Shown here in pieces: positions 16,401 through 23,800 of a stretch of DNA of 64,000 bases. Below the pieces are notes generated by a model that saw only the letters and a program-made list of their open reading frames with translations, was not told where the DNA came from and ran no database searches. Source of the stretch: a virus. A program made the position numbers and the translations under genes. Every line of letters starts with the position of its first letter. The stretch's first letter is position 1. The stretch is from IMG/VR virus record IMGVR_UViG_3300035703_000079, positions 1-64,000 of that record. The stretch is one strand, 5' to 3'.

Positions 16401-17771
16401 GAAAATAAAAAAGACGAATCTCTACAAACCCCTGAATTAAAAAGTATGGGGATAGTTCCATTGAATGTGAATGGGCTTGAAAATGTGTTTCGTGGGTCTT
16501 TAAATGAAAGCGTTAAATACGATAGTAATCAAGGAGTAGTAGACGCAATTAAAACTGGAACGCCAGAGAAAGGATACCATCCTTATTGGAAAGGAACAGG
16601 TGGGATTGGAATTGGAATTGGGAAAGAAGAGCAAGGCAATTGGCCTGCATTGGGTCGGTTTTTTGGAACATCAAGTTCAACAGCAGAATCGTATCCAATG
16701 ATGACGGCCTCTGACTTAGATGCTGGGGAAAAACCATTCTTGCATAAATTCTCGCTAAAAAGGACTCCTGTTATTATTTCTAAAGAGGATGCAAAAAAAA
16801 TAAGCAAGTATAAGTTTAGAACAATTGAGGAGTTAAATCAAACAACTCAAAAGTTTAAAGACCTTGGGATAGATGGGGTTTATGATAATCACGAACTTTT
16901 CTTGTTCAACCCTTCCGATATTCTGAAAACAGAAAAGACGAGAGGTTCGGCTAGAAGTATAGATAAGAGTGTTTATATTCCCGCAAATCACATTGCCGAA
17001 ACTTATGCAGCAGCAAAAAGAAATGGAACAAATCCAGAACTTGTAAAAACCATTGATAGTTTATTTGCCAATGCAGCACCCGCCGTTCCCTTAACTACGG
17101 GGGAGGGGAAGGAAGGGCAATCCCCCATCCAATCCTTCGACGCCGCCCAATCCCTGAAAGGGGAGGAAGGGAGAAACGCCCGGAAGGCGTGGGACGTAGC
17201 TAGGTATAAGGCCGAGATTCAAAAACTTCAAGCAGAAAACTTGGACAAAAACACTCCTTTGATTAACCAATTGATAACCGAGCTTGGCGAATTGGTCATG
17301 GAGTCATTAAAAGGATTTCAGCCACCAGCCCAAAAGCGTCAAAAGGTCAAGAAACAAACGGATTTAGAAAAGGCCATCTTTGAATACGAAGAAGGTTCGG
17401 ATACGTTTGGAGATTTGGTTAATAAAGTCGAAGGAATCGCTTTTGAAACAGAAAGCAAAACTCTTCAAGATGCGGTCGATGCATACCGTGCTGCGGAGCA
17501 AGAAGACTTCAAACTTTCTGGCAGAGGCGACATGGATGCCGCGCAGTCGCAATTCTTGGAAAAAATTCAGTCGTCCCCTAAAAAATCAATTGTCTCCGAG
17601 TTCGATTCAGCGCAGGCATTAAAAGGCGAAGAAGGGAGAAACGCCCGGAAGGCCCTGAAGGAATCCATGGGTAAAGAGCAATACAAGGACTTGGAAGCCA
17701 TTACCAACAAGTTTCCTCAGATTGCTAAAGATTTGGAATCCCGTGGGGCTTGGAAGATTGATTGTCCGTAG
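13431..17771 (+). CDS. giant multidomain virion protein with ADP-ribosyltransferase-like domain
   Basis: 1446 aa. An N-terminal Pro-rich region, an Ala/Gly hydrophobic stretch near 240-290 (AIAGGALAGLATAGRG), acidic linkers at 560-690, an AT-rich inserted block from about 680, and a domain at about 1006-1170 with an R-S-E layout of ADP-ribosyltransferases: Arg 1021 in VFRGS, FFGTSSSTAESY near 1077, Glu 1155 in NHELFLFNPSDI. The C-terminal part repeats GEEGRNARKA. This mosaic fits phage polyvalent proteins injected with DNA. It ends in KIDCP, the same end as the methyltransferase gene downstream. Confidence 0.65.
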   Translation: MAENPKKKLYSLLWNNPDKSVSGPFKKYSYPQFEQKLNDPTAKEELVTFMLEKNLVADPVEFEVKYMEGPAKPARKPVSLAPPKQQDISSVTASQIAGTPVQVEKRPIAPNVPEPTLRQQMGEMFGIETEPAAKEEPAIISPTSADPSFFQKVQSYASDIGKSIERGWKQGEAIQQTKLTDLSTGNYQNLDFDAMAKANAELRAIGQTATEQDFQKSDGIWDDVTDWAKMALPVVAESFTALGRSGWDEAIAGGALAGLATAGRGTGTGIQAGLAVSSYQMELYSSIMDELEEKGIDTGNAQALKAAFQDKALMGEVLKKANTRAGVIAATDLMFGSGVGKVLKAFAPKTAVGKAIQKVGSKVLDSELVGGAGGEAAAQLITEGKINPQDLALEAIGETVNISEIKRAPRAAQKVVGTVQEIVGAMRNPKAVNTIDEVPVAAQESVVEVNTPEGKKLVYDDINITVTPEEFQAYQAGTIDPERQAGLADDVAKGVTPESVAESDPLYARMLAAEYAKQRAARDQRISEIESLLSSDNASREKTGTGNLIPEGRQELLIELQTLRQANDNQNQQGVSGEVREGQEPVQGQSLEGTSETPIGPSGDVQVNETEVAPGYDEEAALDLDAELAALEGLELPEESLPLPDETGQEVDASGGEPVATEPGGPENQGEVVQGVEQASSEIGLTKKSVTERLGINHPFYQKVSEALAKLGLIEKYNPETQTGDVLGGYVQKTSTGGFSSGKFVFNKNGDITYFDGGIEVKFDQDGNVISENIAEAKQEAAKVEIEGKKSAIESLKKNRDSEEFKYKTGIETNPFTGEKKTFKRLKTAEELKESTDKINAAISKAENELNDLQSSQAISELEGANPQPQGEVVRQFADRIRSGEQMSAPEDLQFYENNKKAIEDELKQPIVKQPAVPLTTGEGKEGELVENSELKDVSYMDVPAKQGGDQTKVKQIEGKIQSLPPDVQMQLYKQSVKEEHESSGRVELKENKKDESLQTPELKSMGIVPLNVNGLENVFRGSLNESVKYDSNQGVVDAIKTGTPEKGYHPYWKGTGGIGIGIGKEEQGNWPALGRFFGTSSSTAESYPMMTASDLDAGEKPFLHKFSLKRTPVIISKEDAKKISKYKFRTIEELNQTTQKFKDLGIDGVYDNHELFLFNPSDILKTEKTRGSARSIDKSVYIPANHIAETYAAAKRNGTNPELVKTIDSLFANAAPAVPLTTGEGKEGQSPIQSFDAAQSLKGEEGRNARKAWDVARYKAEIQKLQAENLDKNTPLINQLITELGELVMESLKGFQPPAQKRQKVKKQTDLEKAIFEYEEGSDTFGDLVNKVEGIAFETESKTLQDAVDAYRAAEQEDFKLSGRGDMDAAQSQFLEKIQSSPKKSIVSEFDSAQALKGEEGRNARKALKESMGKEQYKDLEAITNKFPQIAKDLESRGAWKIDCP
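16173..16211 (+). repeat. 39-bp direct repeat inside the giant gene, copy 1
   Basis: Identical over 39 bp to 17079-17117. It encodes PAVPLTTGEGKEG and brackets the ADP-ribosyltransferase-like domain, so it could mediate loss or exchange of that domain. Confidence 0.9.
17079..17117 (+). repeat. 39-bp direct repeat inside the giant gene, copy 2
   Basis: Second identical copy, 906 bp downstream of the first and in the same reading frame (906 is a multiple of 3), so recombination between copies would delete the domain and keep the frame. Confidence 0.9.
17752..17767 (+). repeat. 16-bp direct repeat left of the methyltransferase
   Basis: GGAAGATTGATTGTCC; the same 16 bases recur at 18531-18546. 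Both copies encode the last residues (KIDC) of the gene they end. Confidence 0.85.
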
Positions 17772-17851
17772 TTATCGAGCAAAACATGGGATTGGTGGAT
17801 TAAATTCAGCCAAAAGTTCTGTCTTTGGTAGAATTGCGTATTCTTTAATTT

Positions 17852-18550
17852 ATGCAGCTATCCATTGACTACCCCGTTAAACTTGCCGACCCCTCAAAGA
17901 TAAAGGTGTTGATTGCCTGCGAAGAAAGTCAAGCAAGCACAATTGAATTTCGAAAGCGTGGATTTGATGCGTATAGCTGCGACATTCAAGATTGCAGCGG
18001 GGAACACCCCGAGTGGCATATAAAAGGCGACGCAATTGAACAGGCTTATAGTGGCAAATACGATTTAATGATTGCCCATCCGCCATGCACATATTTGACT
18101 AATTCAGGCGTTCGTTGGCTGAATATCGTAGATGGCCGCATTACAAATAAAGAGTGATTGCAAGAGATGTTATGGGCGTCGCAATTCTTTAAAAGTCTTT
18201 TGGAGGCACCAATCAATTTGATTGGAGTGGAAAATCCGATTCCTCACAAATATGCCGCCCTCCCGGATTATGACCAACTAATTCAGCCGTACCATTTTGG
18301 ACATCCAGAAAGCAAGGCAACTTGTTTTTGGCTTAAAGGTCTCCCGAAATTGCGACACACAAACGATGTGAAACAAGAATGGGAATCTTTGCCGATAAGT
18401 GAGTCTCAAAAGATTTTTTACATGAGCCCTGGTCCCGAAAGAACCAAGTTGAGATCAAAGACATACAAAGGGATTGCCGAAGCAATAGCGGATCAATGGG
18501 GGTGCCGGGCTATGGAATATTATGGGCACAGGAAGATTGATTGTCCATGA
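17852..18550 (+). pseudogene. phage DNA methyltransferase split by one in-frame TGA
   Basis: The full frame encodes about 232 residues of the phage cytosine-methyltransferase-like family: KVLIACEESQ at the SAM site, DCSGEHPEWHIKGD, catalytic-type HPPCTYLTNSG, then ENPIPHKYA, CFWLKGLP and a final AIADQWG. TGA at 18155-18157 breaks it after 101 residues, where a Trp (TGG) would fit relatives. ATG at 18158 directly follows in frame and could restart a C-terminal piece. Either a recent nonsense change or read-through. Flanking 16-bp direct repeats suggest cassette-like acquisition. Confidence 0.8.
18531..18546 (+). repeat. 16-bp direct repeat right of the methyltransferase
   Basis: Second copy of GGAAGATTGATTGTCC, exactly at the end of the methyltransferase frame; 779 bp from the first copy. 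Confidence 0.85.
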
Positions 18551-18687
18551 CCACCCATAAACGCATCCCCCGGCGGCTCAAGAATCCACGGTTAAGCTGG
18601 CTGATTTGCTGGTTCGTCGGGAGGAATAGTTGGAACATCGAGAAAATTAGCCCTTCCGGGTCCGGGAGGGTTTTTTTGTATCCATGA
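18547..18687 (+). CDS. small basic protein, 46 aa
   Basis: Its start overlaps the methyltransferase stop (ATGA at 18547) and its stop overlaps the next start (ATGA at 18684), the coupling typical of this genome. Composition: RIPRRLKNPRLSWLICWF, then WNIEK and SGSGRVFLYP. A hairpin at 18651-18670 with a T-run lies within the coding part, so it is probably not a terminator. Confidence 0.6.
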   Translation: MTTHKRIPRRLKNPRLSWLICWFVGRNSWNIEKISPSGSGRVFLYP

Positions 18688-18896
18688 GAGAACACATCAT
18701 CGGCCCACTAACCCCGGACCAAAAGTCCGAACTGCGGGGGCTATTAACCCGGCTGGGGGAGTCCGTGGAGGAGTCCTACAATTGGTCGCACACGAGCCTT
18801 ACAACGGTGCGCTGGAGTAACGCTGACAAGCAATGGATGGCAAGCCGTTACGAACCGAATATTACGTTTGAAGAGTTTAAAGCATTAAATCCATGA
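18684..18896 (+). CDS. hypothetical protein, 70 aa
   Basis: ATGA-coupled on both sides. It contains a LTPDQKSELRGLLTRLG helix and an aromatic middle (YNWSHTSLTTVRWSNADKQW). No family recognised. Confidence 0.6.
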   Translation: MREHIIGPLTPDQKSELRGLLTRLGESVEESYNWSHTSLTTVRWSNADKQWMASRYEPNITFEEFKALNP

Positions 18897-19363
18897 CCCT
18901 CCCCCAAATCTACGAAACACGCCCGGACGGAATGGAATGGCTGGCGTATAACGAGAAGCATCGCTTGTACCACCACCCGCAGCAAGAGACGTTTGGGTTC
19001 CTATACCGCCCGGGCCCAAACGAAAAATACGGGCCCGATAATCATTGGGAAATGGACAAAGACGAGCGGAATCATGATGGCTGGGAATGGCAGGAGGTAA
19101 GGCCGGAAATCAGGGAAATGGATAGTGAAAGAATAACGTCAAAAGGCCATTTTTACATCAACTGCTGGATTCTCTGCCGGGATGTCTATCTCGAAATCTT
19201 CCCGGACGGTCACATGGATTTTCGGGAGGAGTTGCATGAAACCCACTACACCCCGAAAGAGAAAGCGCAAATCCTTGAGATTGTCAAGGAACACTACCGG
19301 AAGGAAAAGGAGAAGGCCGAGCAGCGGATCAATGATTGTGTGAAATTTATCAGTTTTTTATGA
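18893..19363 (+). CDS. hypothetical protein, 156 aa
   Basis: Hydrophilic, rich in Trp, His and Tyr (MEWLAYNEKHRLYHHPQQETFGF), with a charged C-terminal helix of Glu/Lys (HYRKEKEKAEQRIND). It is ATGA-coupled to both neighbours. No family recognised. Confidence 0.6.
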   Translation: MTLPQIYETRPDGMEWLAYNEKHRLYHHPQQETFGFLYRPGPNEKYGPDNHWEMDKDERNHDGWEWQEVRPEIREMDSERITSKGHFYINCWILCRDVYLEIFPDGHMDFREELHETHYTPKEKAQILEIVKEHYRKEKEKAEQRINDCVKFISFL

Positions 19364-19542
19364 CAGCAAAATTCAAAATAGGCGACAAGGTTTGTAAGCC
19401 GAAGGGGTACGGGTTCGATGGAATCATTGTGTCCGTGTTCCAGAACACGAAAGGGGAGGTTCGCTACGTGGCGGAACTCGAAGGGAACGGGATGCTCCAT
19501 ATCTTTTCCGAGGGGCAGTTGGAGGTGCGGGACCCAAAATAA
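19360..19542 (+). CDS. small KOW/SH3-like barrel protein
   Basis: 60 aa from ATG 19360 (ATGA overlap). The pattern KFKIGDKVCKPKGYGFDGIIV, then GEVRYVAELEG and HIFSEGQLEV is that of small single-barrel proteins common in phages. It ends the four-gene insert after the methyltransferase. Confidence 0.6.
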   Translation: MTAKFKIGDKVCKPKGYGFDGIIVSVFQNTKGEVRYVAELEGNGMLHIFSEGQLEVRDPK

Positions 19543-19544
19543 TA

Positions 19545-19564
19545 ATATAGGGGATTCCCTATAT
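19545..19564. promoter_or_regulatory. 20-bp palindrome at the 3' side of the KilA-N gene
   Basis: ATATAGGG - GATT - CCCTATAT, perfect arms. A closely similar palindrome lies at 20042-20063 and a half-site (ATATAGGGAA) near 20286 in the KilA-N promoter region. Operator role is inferred. Confidence 0.5.
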
Positions 19565-19601
19565 CCTACTTGTCACGTATGACGACTAAGTTTCAGCCGG
19601 G

Positions 19602-20264
19602 TTACTTCACCCCGGCTGAATACAATTCCGAAAACATTTGAAGATTTCGGTGTCTTTCAATCTTTGACACGCCTTGATTTATCATTTTGATGTTGGCTAA
19701 CTGAAGCTGATTCATTAGGCTCAACTCTTCGGCTGTTGCTTCGTTGCGCTGATTGGCTTCAGCCCGGCCAAAAACTAACTTGTTCAGAAATTGCGCTTCC
19801 TTAACAAATACCAACGGGTCTGGCGCGGTGCTGTAAAAATCCTTGTACTTTAAAGCAATCGCTTCGCACATTTCTTTGTAATAGTCGCCCGCTTGGTTTC
19901 GGTATTCAATCAAATTGTCGTACACCCATTTGATGATTCGCACCTCCAATTCCGGCGATAACCACATGGCAAACTTGACAAACAGATACGGGTGCATCCA
20001 CGTTGCGCCCCCTTTCCCACGGGTTGTTTCGTAGGTTTTTAAATGTAGGGGAATCCCTACATTATGAGTAACTAACTCATTTTCAAGGGCCTCTATAAAT
20101 TCTGCGGTGTTTTTGTTCGACCAGAACTCCGCCAAGACTTTTTGCTTCCCGGACACAGAGTTGTAATGCTTGAGTAGTTCGGTGGCATTAAAGAAACTGT
20201 CTTTTGTGCGTTGCGAAACTTCGGCGTTGTCGAACTGTCGCTTCATTATTTGATTCGTTTTCAT
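19602..20264 (-). CDS. KilA-N domain protein
   Basis: 220 aa from ATG 20264; longer starts run through the divergent promoter. SFFNATELLKHYNSVSGKQK near 20, EFWSNKNTAEFIEAL and the core WMHPYLFVKFAMWLSPELEVRI near 105 define KilA-N, a DNA-binding or antirepressor-type domain. The C-terminal 100 residues are helical. It sits alone on the - strand inside the virion module, a typical accessory gene with its own promoter (TATATTTG about 20 nt upstream). Confidence 0.85.
   Translation of the reverse strand: MKTNQIMKRQFDNAEVSQRTKDSFFNATELLKHYNSVSGKQKVLAEFWSNKNTAEFIEALENELVTHNVGIPLHLKTYETTRGKGGATWMHPYLFVKFAMWLSPELEVRIIKWVYDNLIEYRNQAGDYYKEMCEAIALKYKDFYSTAPDPLVFVKEAQFLNKLVFGRAEANQRNEATAEELSLMNQLQLANIKMINQGVSKIERHRNLQMFSELYSAGVK
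20042..20063. promoter_or_regulatory. 22-bp palindrome inside the KilA-N gene
   Basis: AATGTAGGG - GAAT - CCCTACATT, perfect arms of 9 bp, related to the palindrome at 19545-19564. Confidence 0.45.
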
Positions 20265-20340
20265 AATGTATGGATTTGGCTGCAAATATAGGGAAGAAAG
20301 CATATAGTTAGATAAAAATTGTTTGTGGTATTTTAGCCCC

Positions 20341-20808
20341 ATGAAAAAGGAACTCCTCACCACATCGCAGCTTGACTTCCTGAACGACCGGGGGAAAGAC
20401 GAAATCTATGCCTCCCACGTTTACCGTTATGCCTCCCGCTGTATGGAAAAGCAGGGCTTATTCGGGTTTCAAGCCTTGTTTATGGATGAATCCAAAACCG
20501 AGTTGAAACACCGGGGTAAGCTGGAGGACTTCGCTAACAACATGGGATGTGAGCTGGATATGCCAGCGATTCCCGCCGTGGAGTTCAAGGACGAAACACC
20601 CGAAGGGATTCTTGCCTATGTGTTCAACATGGAAAAGAAGTTGCTGGAGGCATACGAGGAGGGATGCGAAATGGACGCCCGGCTCAAGCCCCTGATTCTG
20701 GAAATGATTGCGATTCAGGTGGAAGGTGTCGGGGAGATTGGCGACCTGATTGCCGCCGTGGAATCCAAAGGAGTTGCATTGGTTGATACCGATTTGTTGA
20801 AGAAATAA
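20341..20808 (+). CDS. ferritin-like protein
   Basis: 155 aa. Four-helix ferritin pattern with ferroxidase-type residues at spacings equal to bacterial ferritin FtnA: Glu 21 (KDEIYAS), Glu 54 and His 57 (TELKHRGKLEDF) and Glu 98 (NMEKKLLEAY); Gln 126 in IQVEG stands near the position of the FtnA Gln. The loop DMPAIPAVEF also matches. Likely role: iron binding or oxidation, or a structural four-helix unit. The stop overlaps the next start by one base. Upstream TATTTTAG ends 4 nt before the ATG. Confidence 0.75.
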   Translation: MKKELLTTSQLDFLNDRGKDEIYASHVYRYASRCMEKQGLFGFQALFMDESKTELKHRGKLEDFANNMGCELDMPAIPAVEFKDETPEGILAYVFNMEKKLLEAYEEGCEMDARLKPLILEMIAIQVEGVGEIGDLIAAVESKGVALVDTDLLKK

Positions 20809-23800
20809 TGAGCCTTACCCCCTGCAATTTTATTCTACCGGACCGGACGCTTACATTCGACGAAGCCCGGCAATACCTGCTGGATAATCCGGGGGTTTGG
20901 AAGAAATCCACGGCGAAAGAATCTGGACCGCTCTCGAGCGTCGAGGCTACGGCTAAGGCGTTGGAGGCATTGAGGCTATACAACCAAGACGAATTTGTAA
21001 GAGATTTTGCAAGCATAGACTTACCGTTTAAGCAGCAAAACATACAAGCAGGGGTGGATGACGCTACTCAAAAGCAGCTATTCCCTAATGAAAAAACAAG
21101 AAGAAAGTATCAGGAAAACATATACAGAGCAGTAGTTCGTTCGTCGGTATTCCCCGGTATTTTATCCGAAGCCTACCACGCCGCCAAGAAAGACGGGTCC
21201 AACCCGGAATTAGTCAAGGCGGTCGAGGAGTTGTTGGGCGGGAAGAAATCCACCATCGACTCCCTGATTGACCAAGCGGATCAACTCATAGCCGAAAACA
21301 AAAGGAAGCGGGGCGGGGCTGGGAGCGGGTTACAATCCATCGTATCTCCCGGCGCAGCCTACGATGCCCTATTGGGTGCTTACAAGGCCGTGCTACTCGC
21401 CGCCAAAGCCGCCGGGAAAGTCCTGACCCGGGCGCAGGCGATGTTGGAAGCCCGGAAGAAAATCGAGGGGAAGTTTGACGCCAAGGACATTGCTGCCGCC
21501 GAAGCGGCGTTGAACGAAAGGCTATCTGGGCAACCGCCAAAAGCCCCGGAGGCAAAACCGGAAACGCCAAAGCCTGCCGCTGAGTCCGGCGAAAAGAAGA
21601 AAACCTTGTTCGAAAGGGCTGCCCGTGGAGAAGCTGGAAAGGACGCCCCTCTCATGGAGAAACTCGACGAAATCGGGCGTACCCGGCTTTCCAAGCCATT
21701 TGCGGAAGTAATTCGGGAAGTGAAGGCAGCGACAAAAGGAGTGTCTGACGAAAAAGTGCTGGAAAGGGCCCGGGATAAAACCGTGGAACAAGAGGTTCGT
21801 GTGGCCCTCTATGGCGAATTGCTGGAGCGTAATAAGAACACGCCCTTCACGCAAGAAACGCAGCAGGAAATAGCCGAAAGACAAGCGTTATATATGAACG
21901 AACTTTCGGCCCTGCAAACAGCTTCCGGACGTGCCGGGGCTATCTCCCAATTGATTTACGAGAACCTCGAGGGCTACTTTAATTTCTCCAAGCAGCTTGT
22001 GGAGTTCCTTGGGAAAAACACCGGGATTGACGAAGGGGAAGTGAAGCGCCTGAAAGACCTTGTTGCCCGGCTGGAAAAGGCCAATGCAACCCTCAAGGAA
22101 AAGCAGGAGGCAAACGAAAAAGCCCGGATGCAGGAGGAGGAAGATTCGGCTGTCGAAAGGATAAGCGACGGAATGAAACGGGAAAAGCCCGTCACCAAAT
22201 CTGTTCTCAAGGAAAAAGCCAAAGAACTTCGCAAGAAACAATTCAGCCGTCCGGGGTATTTCTCCGCTGCTACGCCAGCGACACTTGCGTTTGATGCAGC
22301 CGTCGAAGGAATGGCCCTTGCGCTTGAAGCCGGGGGCGAAGTGGAGATAGCCATAAAGAAAGGCATTGAAGCTCTGAAGAAAACCGATTGGTACAAGGGG
22401 CATAACAATAAGGACAAGGCGGAAAAGGAATTTGAGAAATGGGCCCTTGGAGAACTCCTTCCAAAAGCGGAAGTGGACGAAAATGGCAAAGTGAAAGTTC
22501 CTTCGGCCCTGATTCGTTATTACGTTGGAAAGGGCGAAAAGGACATTGATGTCATTGCCGGGGAAATCAAGGAGGACTTGGCGAAGGAAGGGCATGAATT
22601 GTCCATCCGGGAAATCCGGGATGCCATTACGGGATATGCCCGGGAAATCAACCCTCGCAAGAATGAGCTTGAGGAGCAGATAAATACGCTCAAGCGGATT
22701 GGGCGCAAATTGTCCAATCTGGAGGATATTCGTCGCAACATTCAAAAAGCGAAAAGCCCTAAGCTCAAGAAAGAACTTTCGGACCGGGAGAAGATATTGG
22801 ACGAGCAAATTGAAACGGAGTTTTTCAATATGTTTGGGTATAAGCCCCGCCAAATGTCCGACGTGGAGCGATTGAAGGCGTTTAAGGAGCGTTCCCAGAA
22901 AGCCACAAAGGACCTCGAACGTCGTTTGCGGGAAGGGGACTTCGACAAGAAACCCCGGAGAGCAGCCGTGGAATTGGACGAAGAAGCCCGGAGGTTGGCC
23001 AACGAACGCTATGTGCTTCAGGAGGAATTCGACCGGGAACTCGAAAAGGCTTTTCGCAATACCGACGAAGGCCGGGTGGATACAGCAATACAATTGCTGC
23101 TTTCCAGCCTTTCAATCAAGCGGGCCTTCCAAACCGGGGTTGACTTAGGCGTTGTCTTTGTTCAGGGGGCCATGCTCCCGTTCTACGGCAAGGGAATGTT
23201 CTCGAAGGGCATAAGAGGCGCTGTGTCCTCCGCTAAAAGCGAAGAAGCGTTTCTTGCCATTGCAAGGGAAATGAAAAGCAACCCCTTGTACTACCTGATT
23301 AAGAAATCCGGACTTGACCTCGCCCTTCCTCATGCAAAATCCACGGCAACGGAGGAATTCCTCCAGAACCGGGCGATGGAAGCAATGTGGGACGTAATTG
23401 CCGAAGGTGTGGGAGCCGCTTCGCCAAAAACCGGAAACTTCCTCAAGAAAGCCAATCCAATTGCGTTTTTCAACCGGACGCAGCTTGGCTATTTGAACAC
23501 AATGAAAATGGCGATATTCCTTGACGGGGCGCAAAAGCTCATAGATCAGGGAATCACCTATGAAAACACGCCACAAGCGTACAAGGATCTTGCGGACATG
23601 ATTAACACCTTGTCCGGGAGAACGTCGCTCAAAGGGGCTGAATCGAGCAAATTCGTTATGGCCGGGCTGAACGCCTTGTTCTATTCAGCGAGAAACCTTG
23701 CGTCTGTATTGAAAATGGCCACGCCTATTGCGTTCTACCACGTTGGTCGCAGGAGGGCCGGGGCTGTCCCCGGACAAATGAGCGTTGCTCAAGGCGTATA

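Noticed and set aside
18155-18157. TGA recoded as Trp throughout the genome
   Set aside because: Many genes use TGA as stop within ATGA overlaps (for example 2320, 18548, 42151, 63568) and the terminase also ends in TGA, so general recoding is not supported.
18651-18677. Hairpin with T-run as a terminator
   Set aside because: It lies inside a doubly coupled small gene and the operon continues; the loop would be too short for the full stem.
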